DNA of 64,000 bases, taken from the NCBI RefSeq assembly GCF_001640025.1, contig NC_031671.1, forward strand, positions 186,001 to 250,000, given 5' to 3'. Below are positions 1 to 11,500 of the stretch, piece by piece (the stretch's first letter is position 1; every line of letters starts with the position of its first letter). Source of the DNA: Sugiyamaella lignohabitans (Eukaryota; Ascomycota; Dipodascomycetes; Dipodascales; Trichomonascaceae). The position numbers were made by a program, and so were the translations under genes. The notes under the pieces were generated by a model. That model ran no database searches. It had not been told where the DNA came from and saw only the letters and a list, made by a program, of their open reading frames with translations.

Positions 1-1482
1 AAAAGAGCCGATGAGGTTAACCAGATTTTCGACGCTATCTCTTACTCAAAGGGTTCTTGTATCGTCAAGATGGTCTCTATCATTCTTGGTGAAGATACTT
101 TCATTAGAGGTATTAGTCGCTACTTGAAGCGTCACCAATACGGCAACACTGAGACTGGCGATTTGTGGAAAGCCTTGAGTGAAGAGTCTGGTCTCGATGT
201 CGCTGGTATTATGGATACTTGGACTTCCAAGGTCGGTTTCCCAGTTTTGACTGTTAGTGAAGATGGTAACACCATTCACGTGCGACAAAACAGATTCTTG
301 GCTACCGGTGATGTAAAGCCCGAAGAAGATACTACTATCTATCCTTTGTCGCTTGCTTTACGTAACAAGTCTGGCAAGGTCGAGAATATCAATCTCGATA
401 AGAGAGAGATTTCTATCGATTTGTCGAAATACGATGCTTCTTCTGCTTTTTACAAGCTCAATGCTGACCAAGCTGGTCTTTACAGAACTTTATACCCACC
501 AGAGCGCGTTGTTAAGCTCAGTCAAGCTGGTGCTGATAATCTTTTGTCAGTCGAGGACCGTGTGGGACTCATTGCTGACACTGCCTCGCTCAGTGTTTCC
601 GGTTATCAAAAGACCTCTGCTCTTCTTGACCTGATTTCGCTCTGGAAGAACGAAAAGGAGCCTAATGTGTGGATGGAGATGCTTAAGCGATTTGGTGCTA
701 TCCGCAAGACCTGGATCTTCCAACCTGAATCTACCACTGATGCCCTTAAACAGCTTCTTGGCGAGCTTGTTTTGCCCAAGGTTAATGAGTTAGGCTGGAA
801 TTTCCATGCTGAAGAGTCGCTTCTTCAACAACAGTTGAAGGGAACTCTTTTCAGTTCCGCTGTTTCTAGCGAGAATGATAAGATTGTTAAGGAAGCTCTC
901 AGTCTGTTTGAGAAGTATGCTAGTGGAGATGCCAAAGCTGTCCACCCTAATATCAGAGCTGCTGTATTTGGCGCTGCCGCCAAATATGGTGATGAAGCCA
1001 CTTGGCAACGTCTTGTTGATGTGTATACATCGCCCAAGTCTTCTGTTGAGGGTTTAGCTGCCATCACTGCTTTGGGTGGTGCTAAGAACGTCGATTTACA
1101 AAAGAAGACAATCAAGCTCACTCTTGACGGAACTGTCCGTTCTCAAGATGTTTTCTATGTTCTCAACGGTCTTTCGACTAACGTTGCTGGTATTCAAATT
1201 CTCTGGGACTGGCTCCGTGAAGAGTGGGATGCTATCACTAAGAAGTTCCCTGCTAATATGGGTTTGCTTCTTAATATCATTTATATTTGCACTGGCTCGC
1301 TCGCTACCCCTCAACATCTGAAGGAATTTGACGAATTTTTCAAGTCCAAGGATACTAAGGGTTTCGACAAGGCTGTATCTATTTCTAGAGACCGTCTTGT
1401 CTCACGCATTGCCTGGCTTGAGCGTGACGTCAAGGACGTCGAAGAATGGCTTGCCAAGCATCAATCTTCTACCAAGCTTTAA
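1..1482 (+). CDS. APE2: M1-family zinc aminopeptidase, 3' part (Aap1/Ape2-like)
   Basis: The reading frame is open from base 1 to a TAA at 1480-1482 and lacks its 5' part, so about 493 C-terminal residues are present. The first residues (frame 1) read EVNQIFDAISYSKG, the block that follows the zinc site in puromycin-sensitive-type M1 aminopeptidases. The rest is the all-helical ERAP1_C-like domain. The HExxH zinc motif and the GxMEN motif lie outside the window. Family knowledge: these enzymes remove N-terminal residues from peptides; in S. cerevisiae Aap1 and Ape2 are the close relatives and act in cytosol or periplasm. I cannot tell which paralogue this is. An ATG at base 70 is internal, not the start. 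No break is visible in the visible part. Confidence 0.93.
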   Translation, partial: KRADEVNQIFDAISYSKGSCIVKMVSIILGEDTFIRGISRYLKRHQYGNTETGDLWKALSEESGLDVAGIMDTWTSKVGFPVLTVSEDGNTIHVRQNRFLATGDVKPEEDTTIYPLSLALRNKSGKVENINLDKREISIDLSKYDASSAFYKLNADQAGLYRTLYPPERVVKLSQAGADNLLSVEDRVGLIADTASLSVSGYQKTSALLDLISLWKNEKEPNVWMEMLKRFGAIRKTWIFQPESTTDALKQLLGELVLPKVNELGWNFHAEESLLQQQLKGTLFSSAVSSENDKIVKEALSLFEKYASGDAKAVHPNIRAAVFGAAAKYGDEATWQRLVDVYTSPKSSVEGLAAITALGGAKNVDLQKKTIKLTLDGTVRSQDVFYVLNGLSTNVAGIQILWDWLREEWDAITKKFPANMGLLLNIIYICTGSLATPQHLKEFDEFFKSKDTKGFDKAVSISRDRLVSRIAWLERDVKDVEEWLAKHQSSTKL

Positions 1483-1821
1483 GCAGTTGATTGCTTTAAA
1501 AATGTAAAAATGTTTTAATATGATTTATTTGGTAATACAATAACCAGTTTTTGTGAATCTGACTGTTTGCAACATCGTGATCTTGCTCGGCGAGAGGATA
1601 TTGAAAGCCACTTCTGGGGCTCTGCTGTACGGTTGTCTGTAAGCGTTTGTAACTGAGCGTAAAGATAAGTTATTTCATATTGTCGACTGGTGATACCAAC
1701 TCTTAGCATTTGCTTTGGTCAGAGGGGTGCATAGTTTGTTAACCAGATCTGAATAGTGGGGACTTGCGAGCCTTGACTGGGTCTCCGTTTCAGAAATCTG
1801 CCCTTTCTGGGGAAGGGATGC

Positions 1822-1965
1822 TGCCTCCGGCGGCTGGGGCTCCGCCCCAGACCCCATTGCTCCTCTCGCTGCGCTCGAGTCGGTCCTGTCCACGGTCCGT
1901 CCCAGCGGCCTCCTGCGAAGCAGGAGCAACTAGGGTCTAGGGCGGAGCCCCAGACACCGGAGGCA
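1822..1965. repeat. GC-rich hairpin element, inverted pair
   Basis: A forward arm (TGCCTCCGGCGGCTGGGG start, Ser-type second hairpin ending CTCGAGTCG) and a reverse arm (CTCCTGCGAAGCAGGAG hairpin) flank a short spacer. The reverse arm has decayed near its end (CAGACACCGG instead of CAGCCGCCGG). It lies 340 bp beyond the aminopeptidase stop. Confidence 0.9.
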
Positions 1966-2085
1966 GCACCTGCCCCCCCTAAGAACTACCTTGTCACCGA
2001 TTTTAGGCCAGACATTCAAGCCATTTATAAGCTAGATAAAGATGAATTCTCGCTCGCTTGTCAGAGGTTCATTTCTATAACTGGA

Positions 2086-2236
2086 CATAGCACAGAACGG
2101 GCGATCACTGACATGTCAGTGATCGGTCATGTCAGTGAATGGGCATGTCAGTGAATGAACATATCAGTGAATAGACATGTCAGTGAACGGGCCTGTCAGT
2201 GAACGGACATAAGCACAGAACATGTCAGTGAACGCC
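2086..2236. repeat. 16-bp minisatellite, CATGTCAGTGAACGGG family
   Basis: Units of 16 bp run in tandem from 2112 to 2207 (six copies), with further copies at 2086-2101 (variant CATAGCACAGAACGGG) and 2221-2236. A shortened 13-bp variant sits at 2208-2220. Variation is mainly in the last four bases and in position 3-5. The same unit and the same variant occur again at 52144-52285. Confidence 0.92.
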
Positions 2237-2262
2237 CATATATTTTAATCTTAAAGTTTAGT

Positions 2263-3570
2263 GCCGGGTAACATCGCCACAAGGAAACTAGTAGGGTCCC
2301 TTAGTTCCGTTTGCATCAACTCCAGGTGACTCCATGGGCTGATTCATGCGAAACAATGTCCAAAATAAATATCTAGACTAGTATTTACATGGGTGCACAG
2401 CACAGCTAATTTTTCCATCCAAAATGATGTTTTTTTGTTAAAGTTGCAAGAAAGGTCCAAAAAACCGGGTAACATGTGGGTGATCCGCGTTGAAAACTTC
2501 TGCAATTTCAGCCCTCAGAATGAGTTTGAGCTCGCAAGAACTTATCTAAAATACATATCTAGACCAATGTCTTTAGTTAGCTATAGTAAATTACTATTTC
2601 TGCTCCATATAATGGGTTTGACTCGTGTGTAGCCTTGTGGCTTTCACAACTAATATGTACAGATGGCTGGTTTAACAGTAACTCAAGGTTCAGCTCGCGA
2701 ATTCGTTTTCCAGAATAAGTGGCTTCAAATAAGTCTCTGGGAGATCACATTCAATTAATATTTGTCTGGATTTCTGAGCTTTTGGATCAATGGAGAGAAT
2801 CGAAGGTGGGTAATGGAATGTCAAAGTCTAGTTCTTGATTAATGCCGGGTAACTCAGAAGTTTTAAAGAAGCAAAATATGATGGAATACTTCAAAGAAAC
2901 GTCCATTTACTGGTGTAAGACTTGGTATAACCTTAGAAGAGTTCGTCCAAATTAAAAAAAGATAACCATAAGAGCTGGCTCAAGTGCGAGCATTAGAAGA
3001 AGGACCGGTTAGAACACTGAGGAGCATTTTATGCCCTGGCCCCCTGTTTCCGTGAAGGCATTTCCGGGCCGAATGGGTTGGTCTATAAAATAATTTCCAG
3101 GATGAACATCCAGGATAATTTCGTCAGCTAATGGCAGACAAGTAGTACATTCGTCCGGTAGCATGGTCTCTGGTTCGAAGACCCAAGAGTGCTGATGGTT
3201 AGCAAAGAGCATGCTTAAGTTCTCCCAGCTAACATCCCTAGACGTGTCAGATTATATTACTTTTCCGAATTCGGATCATACAATAACTCTACGAGATGAA
3301 CTTAGCAATCTAAAGTGTCCAACTGATTGTGTTCAAGTATTATTTCCGTCTGATGTCATGGACTCTGCAAGTGTCGATTTAAGGTACCGAAGAGCCCCGA
3401 GAGATTTCTCGTCCCAAATTATGAGTAAGTGAGATCAAAATTAAAATAGTTCATTTTGTTGGATGCTCGTGGCCAGAGATGGGAAAAGGTACTTGTCGTC
3501 AATCTTGGGTCGTCTGGTTTATAGTGTCTCGAACAAGTCTTCTCTTTTTTGGAAATGCAATGCCGGGTAA
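2263..3570 (+). promoter_or_regulatory. Cluster of four Reb1-like sites
   Basis: CCGGGTAA occurs at 2264-2271, 2465-2472, 2845-2852 and 3563-3570, all on the plus strand, three of them followed by C. Reverse-complemented this is TTACCCGG, which contains the yeast Reb1 consensus TTACCCG. Site identity is by motif only. No gene start lies close, so the role is unclear. Confidence 0.45.
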
Positions 3571-4525
3571 TGCGTACAACCTAGTATTTTCTTCCAGTTT
3601 ATATTTTTCTAAGCTTGTTCGTGTGGTCTCAAATTTTTGGCTAGTATAGCAACTATGGAGAAGTGTGCTTAATAAACTTCCCCCCACCAGTACAACATTC
3701 CGAGCCCTGAATATGTTTCATATGGATGAAATTCTAGCTCTATCCTCAATCGAGCGATTCAAAGACAACATATTGTCACCTGCTTTGTCCGTCTGGTAGG
3801 CTCTAAATGGTTAAACTCCTTTCAATTTAATTTCCCAAAAAATAACTGGTAACTTGTCAGCTCATACCTTCCGATCAGGACTGCATATTCGTTTAAACTC
3901 TTAAACATTTGCTTTATGTTTTCCTTTCCACGACATTAACGCAGAGGGTTGGTACATAGTTGTCAATGGTAGCCGGAAGCTATCACTTCTCGTTCACAAA
4001 TCAACAGCCAGCAGGTCTCTAGATTTCAAAACAAAAAAACTACTCCGTTCAAAGCCAACTCAAACTAATTTGTCTAATATCTCCCATTCTATAGAATATA
4101 TATTATTTTTTTTTTTGATACTGCCCCATGAATTTATCTCTACAACCCTGCCTGAGGAATTGATTTACTTTGTTATATGCCCACAATCAACCTCTATATT
4201 CTAAAATCTCACGTCCAGACTCATAAACTTCTGAAGACGATGAGACTCCAATAAAAATAGTAAAGTTAAAAATAAATATTATAATCAAATCAGAGAGCCC
4301 ATAGCCGACGGTGATCAGGGTCTTCTATGCGGCAGAGTCTCGCTTCGCATGTATCTCCAAAACGCATCGGTCCTGCCAATCATAGATGTACAGACATTAT
4401 TGTTCTCTTTCGGCAAACAATCCTCTCCTCTAAATGTTCATATTCGCTCTTTATCTCTCTACACAGTTGCCCTCACGTCCGAAACCTTCTAAACTCGTCC
4501 TGTCGCAACACAGGGGTGCCAGCCC

Positions 4526-4662
4526 GGCCTCCGGCGGCTGGGGCTCCGCCCCAGACCCCGCTGCTCCTGCTTCGCAGGAGTTGCTGGGACCGTAGACGAA
4601 ACGACTCGAGCGTAGCGAGAGGAGCAGCGGGGTCTGGGGCGGAGCCCCAGCCGCCAGAGGCC
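4526..4662. repeat. GC-rich hairpin element, inverted pair
   Basis: Forward arm with CTCCTGC-TTC-GCAGGAG hairpin, about 20 bp spacer, then a reverse arm with the CTCGAGCGTAGCGAGAG hairpin. The outer end reads GCCGCCAGAGGC, one base off the consensus. Confidence 0.9.
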
Positions 4663-6473
4663 GCACCGTCCCCAGAAAAACACCCCAGGACCCGTTGGCG
4701 GCCGCCATCGCCGATTACGGAAGTGTGGCACCAGCCGGTTCACCACGAGTCGGTACCTGGGGACGGAGATTAGTGTGTCCCCAACACGACTGGCGGCGGT
4801 ATCTTCAGGAACGGGCTGCATCGATGGAAATGGTCACATGGCACATGGATCGCTGGAAAAAGCAAATAAAAGTTACGATCGTGAAGCACCGACCAACCGA
4901 CCGACCGACCGTCCTGGAGCAGTTAACATGTCAGCTTCGGGTTGGACTGGAGGCGGCTCGATCCGTCCCCGCAGACTGCGTCGTCTGTGCACGGTGTGCA
5001 GCCAAGTTGCCCAATCCAATTGCAGCACATGCTAGAGTGGAAATCGTTCTGGCAGCGTACCTGGCTATCATTTATTCGCCGTAGCTCTGGTATCCTGTTG
5101 CCGAATTATTATCAGACAGGCAGAATATTTCTGTCAATACATGAGTGTGGTGGCCAGGATGCGGGGATATTTAATAAATTTGCATGATGAAAATGAGTTC
5201 GGTTTCTGTACAAGTTTAATTATTTCTATACCAACTTAAAAAATATCCTCCACCAAAAAAAAAAATTGCAGCACTAAGTTAAGCTCAACTGATCAGCGGC
5301 GATTGGCGGGTTGACAGGAGCTGTGACTACATTTTTATATCGAGAGAAGGGTGGACTGTAGTTGGTGGGAGTGTACTACTGATTTGGATGGTATGTAATA
5401 GTAAGCTCCGCCCATGTCATTAACTGGTTTAAGCAGAGAAGTTGAATTTTTACTAATAAGCAGATTCTGATATTAATTATAATAATTTTTTGTGAACGGT
5501 GGCAATGATCCCCTGAAACACCCCCTGAGAAACCCCTGAAGCAGGCGGCAGGAAAAGAGCCAGAAGAAAAAAATAAATGTTGCACATCCGCCTTCTCATC
5601 AGATATTTTTTAGAGTGTGCTGGCGAAACGTCGTCAGGAACTCTAGTCACATTTTCAATCAAACATCAAAAAATATTATTTACGAAATGAAAAACGGCTG
5701 CAGAGTCCTCACGCCGATGCAAGTATGAAGAACCGGCGGCTGCATCTCAAGAAATTATTCTTTACACCTGTTAGAAGATATATTTTGACCGGCGACTACG
5801 GCGTTCCATTCGCAGCTGTCACCATGTCACCTGGGTATATGTCAGGAATCACGGAACAAACGACACTATTATTAGTTCAATTGGAGACGACTCGGATAGA
5901 GTCGGCATGTGAGAACTTAATATAGCCTAGGAAACAGGTCCTGTTCTGGTTTAATGTATTCTCAACCTAATCAGATCCTGCACAGCACATATCCAGGTGA
6001 ATAGCGTGGTGTGATGCAGCTTCACTGGGATTTACTGTACAGCGGTTTGTTTCTGATTATTAAGCAGAAACTGTGAGGAGGGTGTGAAGAACGAGTAATT
6101 ATTAGCTGCTTGAGGGTGGAAAGTAGTTCACACTAGGGAGGTTCATAACATTTATAGTTATTGTCGGGTTCGTGGCTAGACGGATATTTTAGACATTCTG
6201 GATAGTCGTCTGTAGAGCACTCAGAGCTGTTCTATAAATTTGTTGTAGAATTTGTTGTAATGGAGGACTTGTTCTGGACCTGTTTCAACACTTTATTTAG
6301 CATATCAGTCCAAACTTTAAAAACGGTGGGTGAAGCGAAGCTGAAACTGAGTGCATCGGCATTTGCATGTAAGCGAATATGAACTCCAATGCAAGTATGT
6401 TGGTTTTTCCGACAGAGTAGTGAGACTATCTGATTCATGTGATTTAGAGAGACTTGACGTCAACGTTTCAAGT

Positions 6474-6620
6474 ATCAGTAGTAAAAGTAGTAGTTCTAGC
6501 AGCGTTGCCAGTAAATGTAACAGTAAAAGCACTAGTGGCAGCACCAACAGCAGTAGAGGTGTTGGTAGTAGCAGCAGCAGTGGAAGTAGTTGTATCAGCA
6601 ACAGTCGTATCAACAGTGAC
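6474..6620 (+). repeat. Degenerate AGY trinucleotide tract
   Basis: About 150 bp rich in AGT/AGC/AAT triplets, giving a Ser/Asn-rich reading on plus and a Leu-rich reading on minus. The surrounding frame (6351-6662) shows no other protein-like features, so I treat it as a decayed microsatellite rather than a gene. Confidence 0.55.
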
Positions 6621-7129
6621 CAGGACAGTTCGGCCCGATATTCCTTCCTACGAGCAATATGAGCTAATTGTACTTCACAATGTCCTCTTGAACTGCAGAA
6701 ACAGTGGACATATGGCGCGCCATATTAAAGCAGCATGGTTCTTTCTAGCATAGTGTTGCATGGCATTGCACCGCAGCTTGATAAGCTGACCGACTAGGCT
6801 CACTTTCTATAAAAATATGTTCACGTTGGCCTACCAGATTGGGCCTCAAGTATGAGCCCAGGGGGTATAACGGGTCATTCGCGGCATATTCTTATACCTC
6901 CAATATTTTCACATACTCATACACATACTTGAGTTATGCACCAGAAATTCTGAGACAGCTGGATAAGAATTAATGCTGTTGAACCTTGGTTCTGAATGTT
7001 GGGCAGCTGTGGTCTATCCGCTATGAGAAGTTGTGTAGATATGTAACGTGATAAGTGAAACATCGTATGTGGAACATGATATATGGAACCAGCATGCTGA
7101 ACTGGGCATTGAAACCGACATAACTGCTT

Positions 7130-7290
7130 AATTACTAGTCTCTTTACCTTTCTCTTTATCTTCCTTCTTCGTTTCTTTCCTCTTGATCTCTTAACTCTCA
7201 CCTCTTACCTCACTCCTCTTACCCCCTGCTCCTTCGTCTGGTTCTTCCTTCGCACTCTCGTTTCGTTCACATCTTCCCTCCGTTGCAGTC
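7130..7290 (+). other. Pyrimidine-rich tract
   Basis: About 160 bp composed almost wholly of C and T on the plus strand (TCTTTATCTTCCTTC and similar). Such tracts are common in yeast promoters and 5' leaders. It lies 1.2 kb upstream of the RIM15 ATG, and no direct link is shown. Confidence 0.6.
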
Positions 7291-8393
7291 ATCACCTCAT
7301 TCTATTAAAGAGACAGAAAAAGCATCCCACAATTCGATTGCATAGACGCACGTATAAATAGTAAAAAAAAGTAAAACTTAAATGAAACACCAAGAGAAAT
7401 TACTTTTAGATGCAGCAGCATCAATGGTCGACCCCGTTATTTCCAGTTTGGGAGATAATTTGAACTTTGAACCATACCCGCTCATAGGACCATCGGACCG
7501 GACCATCTGTTTAGTCAGGTTCAATCGAAACAGTTTCTCTCCAGCTGTTCAACTGGCTGCAATGTACATGGAGTACGGTAAACTGTGATAAAGTTAGGAA
7601 GCGAACAAAATATCCCAACAGACTCAACAAAAAAAATATAAAGATAATATTGGATTTAACATTTAATACGGCTCTTATATTTCCATGGGTGCAGAAGATT
7701 AAAGCTCAAACCGTTAGTGATTCACCCCAACCCCACATTAATCTCAGGTGCGTTTATGCGCATATCGATTCATCACCGTGTTCCTCTTCTCGATTAGAGC
7801 ACATATTGGAAGCTGAAGTGGATTCCTACGTACATATTAATACAGGCAGGAACGCTAAATCGATTAAAACAACGAAGAACTGCTAGAGCCGGGCATTTAC
7901 AACTAAACTACGACGCGTTCGTGGTGTATAAACAAGCCAATCTATTTGGAATTGCCACTTCTTTATCTATAGTACTCTTTGATTTAGTAGTTTAATTCGT
8001 TCAGCAGTGTGGAACTTGTCCAACAGTAAAGCAACTGTGAATTCCACTCGGAGTATCATCAAAAGTCGTCATCAGGTGCGCTATCTACGTCAACCGAATC
8101 CAAATCCGAGTGCAAATCCAAGCTGTAGTGGTTCAATACTAACAGTATATTCAATATTCATATCAGCAAGTTTTCTTTCAATTGATAATTAGCCAAGAAG
8201 TTCAGTTAGTCAGTCAGTCAGTTACTCATGTGTTGTAACCATATTCAACTATAACCAGGTCACGTCTCCGTTGTACAGTATACTTGCATCTATCACGGAT
8301 AGTTATTTGGAGAAACTCTTTAATAGGAGTACCAAATCGACCATAAATAATATCAAGTTCGACCGTGTTAATCAGTGATCTCGATAACGACTA

Positions 8394-8426
8394 GACAAGA
8401 CAAGACAAGACAAGTCAAGACAAGAC
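8394..8426 (+). repeat. GACAA tandem repeat
   Basis: Six or seven copies of a 5-bp GACAA unit, one with a T substitution, about 100 bp upstream of the RIM15 start codon and so probably in its promoter or leader. Confidence 0.9.
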
Positions 8427-8524
8427 ACCTGAGTTATTGATAATTGGATTGAGCACGTATCAAAGTATAACAGAATCTAGACCCACGATCGGTTGTTGGC
8501 AAGTAGAATTTTGAATAGTCAGAG

Positions 8525-11500
8525 ATGAGCCACAGTGGATGGGCTGACTCGGTAATACCAACCGAGTCTGTGGCCAACACTGACTCACCTTGGGCTGAAA
8601 TCGAATCTGAAAACAAATCTGAGAACAAATCTGAGGATGCACCAGGCCGTGAAGTTGTGAGTAGTGCAACCGGTCCTTCTGGAAGATCAAACACACCTGT
8701 TATTCGAATCAATTCGTCGTCATCAACAAGCAGTTCACAACCTGATAATGCATTGACTGTGGAAGGTGATGACGATATTGAAGTAACTGATGCTATAGAG
8801 GGTCAAAATGAGCATCCATTTAGCCTTAGTCCTGATTTAAACCGATCACCTGGCCAGATTGGGGTTGTTTCCAGCTGCGAATCTTCACCAGATGCTGTCC
8901 ACACCTCAGGTGACGATGCACACATCCTTCAGAAAGAGAACGACGACCTTCGAACGGCGACATCAGAATCAGACAATATCATCATGGAGCTCAATATGGA
9001 TACTACCGTGCGATATCTCAGTGAATGTTGGGATGATATTGTAGGGTAAGTAGTAGTTATAAGATGACAATGAACGAAACTAGAACCTGGATGGATAACT
9101 AACACATGAACAGCATACCCAGCAAAAAAGTACTTCGGAGGCAAGTGTCGAAGATAATTCTAGGCGATGAGACAGACAAGAATGTTTTTGTTCAAGCTAC
9201 CGAGTCTATGAAGCGAGAAGATACCAGTTTCAGAGTTAGATTCATGGTTCGCATGGGGAACTTGACGAGGAAATTAGCAAATGCATCGAACGATGGCGAC
9301 GACACGATGGCAGATACGTTAGTACGACCTGGGGATGACTTGAGTCCGAATTCACAAGCTCTCGGTACGCCATCGCCACATTCTACAACGACAAGTCCAC
9401 GGCGAAATCGATATAAAAGATTAAGTCATACCCCCAGCAAACGGTCGTCTCGACGGCTACTATCCGACGATGAGGATCTGAAAATTCTCGATCTGAATGC
9501 CGACGATGCAGGCAACGATGCTGATGCCGATACCGACACAGATCCAGATGACTTTGATCATATGGATGAAGACATCGACGAAGATGACGACCACCCACTG
9601 AGTACAAGCGTACATTCCAATGACGAAGTGCATTCCATGACATCCAGCATCTCCCTAGACGACTACGACTCAGAGCTGCTCCTAGAGCTCGAGGGTCAAG
9701 GCATTTTAATCAAGCAATCAGGGAAACCATCCCATGTAAGTAACGACTCGAGCGAAGCGAGAGGAGCAATGGGGTCAGGGGCGGAGCCCCAGCCGCCGGA
9801 GGCAAAGAACGACACTAACGTATCAGACAATGTGGATTTTAAAACCATATGTTGCGCCCAAACAATTTAGCATAGATATTCCCACTGAACTGGTAGAGCG
9901 TCTGGGATTCGGCACCGAGGTGCTAGCAGACTTTCTAGAGACGCTTACGCAGTGTGCGATGGAAGATTCGGATGCGGTACCAGCTCCACCGCTGGTTTTG
10001 TGCCGGATTTGTGAGCGTCATTATACTACGTGGTGGTTTGAGAGGCATTCTGAGTTGTGCATGATTGAGCATAGGGCGGCGAGCGAGCTGGAAGAGACTC
10101 ATGAAGCGGTTCTAGAGCATCGATTAGTGATAACCGGGTTGCTAGGAGCGTTAGAACTGAGAATGAATTTTCATGTGTTTGATAGTCCATTAACGCCGTC
10201 TGGCTCGACATCGAGTTATGGATCTGTGACTGGAAGAAGTGGAAGCAGTAGTGGAAGCGGCAGTGGTAGTATTGGACTTGGTCCTAGTGCCGGAGGTGGA
10301 AGTGGTAGTGGTGGTGTTCCGAGTCTGGAATACAGAGGATATACTCTACAATTACCGCTGTTCCCGTCGGATTTGGTGTCTAATATTACAAGTAGCGGGC
10401 CAGGTGTTACGAATAATGCTGTGAATATTCCAAATACTGGTGGCAGTGTTGGTAGTATTGGCAGTTTACCGAGCAGTTTAGGATCTCCAGGACCTGTTAC
10501 AGTTGGTTCAGCTGGTAGTATTCCGATAAATGGGTCACCTCCTAGATCACCAAGGTTAGCATCGTCTCCTCTGTCGTCGGGATCGAACCGACGGGCCCTT
10601 CAAAGACCTGGAGCTATTCCAATTTCAGCGTCTTCAGTTCCTCATCCGTTTATGGGTAAACGATCTCCTATTCGAATTATGGAACTGCTGTTAGATCTGT
10701 GTGATGCTGCGATGCAGATTAAAAATCCCGAGATTATTATTGACGAGCACAATGAAGAAGGTGAAATAAGAGTTCATGCACACAGAAGCGAGATCAAGAT
10801 TTATGAAGTGTTGAATTGGATGCCACCATCGTCAATTGAAGACCCCGGGTTGGCTCTGTTGTGTGACGATACTATGAAATTTGCACGAGAAAAGGCAGCT
10901 GCTGCTTTGAGAATGGGTAATACGCTGCTCTACTCAGAGAAGATTCGACGTGAGACTGAGTTGCAAGTCCAGCAAGTTATACAAGATATTGGAGAGAAAG
11001 TAGCTACTGAAAGAGATTACGATGATAGTATGCTGGTGGATTATAATAGTGATAGTCGGAACAGCCAGGTGTTTTTTGATTCGGATCGCAGCAGCAGTGG
11101 TAGAGGATTTAGAGAGAATCGATTGGGTGGGGTGGGAAGAAAAGGTAGTAATGGTGGTGCTAGCACTGGAAGTAATGCAGGTTCTGGAATCTTTTCCAAC
11201 GCATATTTGCAAGCCGATGTTCTTCCTAACTCTGGTAATGCTACTCCTCCAAGAGTGCCTAGAGAAAGCAATATTTCTCCATATCAACTTCCAGCACAAC
11301 CCACGCCTACTTCGATGTTGCAAATGCAGCGACTGAATTTAGAAGACAGTGATTCTGGTGAACACCGAGAATTATCACCTTCTCCATCATCGTTTTCACC
11401 TTCAGCACCAGCTGCAGCGCCAGCTCAACCACCAGCTCCAGCACCATCACAAATCCCGTTGGCGACTCCTTCTGCTGCTTCGTCACCCTTGTCACAAATA

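Larger units (their letters stand above)
1483..8524. other. Seven-kb gene-free region between the aminopeptidase and RIM15
   Basis: No frame here shows a recognisable domain, and the short ORFs have no convincing coding character. It holds GC-rich hairpin elements (1822-1965 and 4526-4662), a 16-bp minisatellite (2086-2236), four CCGGGTAA sites (2263-3570), a degenerate AGY-rich tract (6474-6620), a pyrimidine-rich tract (7130-7290) and a GACAA repeat (8394-8426). The part next to RIM15 presumably contains its promoter. Two divergent small ORFs at 3009-3432 are discussed among the findings. Confidence 0.7.

Noticed and set aside
2086..2236. CRISPR-like repeat array
   Set aside because: The 16-bp units are directly adjacent without spacers, and the host is a eukaryote. 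It is a minisatellite.
4327..4821. ORFs rich in [14 protein letters not shown] words across hairpin elements (here and at most other elements)
   Set aside because: Elements are GC-rich and stop-poor in several frames on both strands, so they open false frames. The same peptide words recur wherever an element occurs.
6317..6613. Leu-rich minus-strand ORF resembling a membrane segment
   Set aside because: It is the reverse reading of the AGY trinucleotide tract.
7382..7588. 68-codon ORF upstream of RIM15
   Set aside because: No domain, no conservation evidence and 900 bp from RIM15. It could be an upstream ORF at most.
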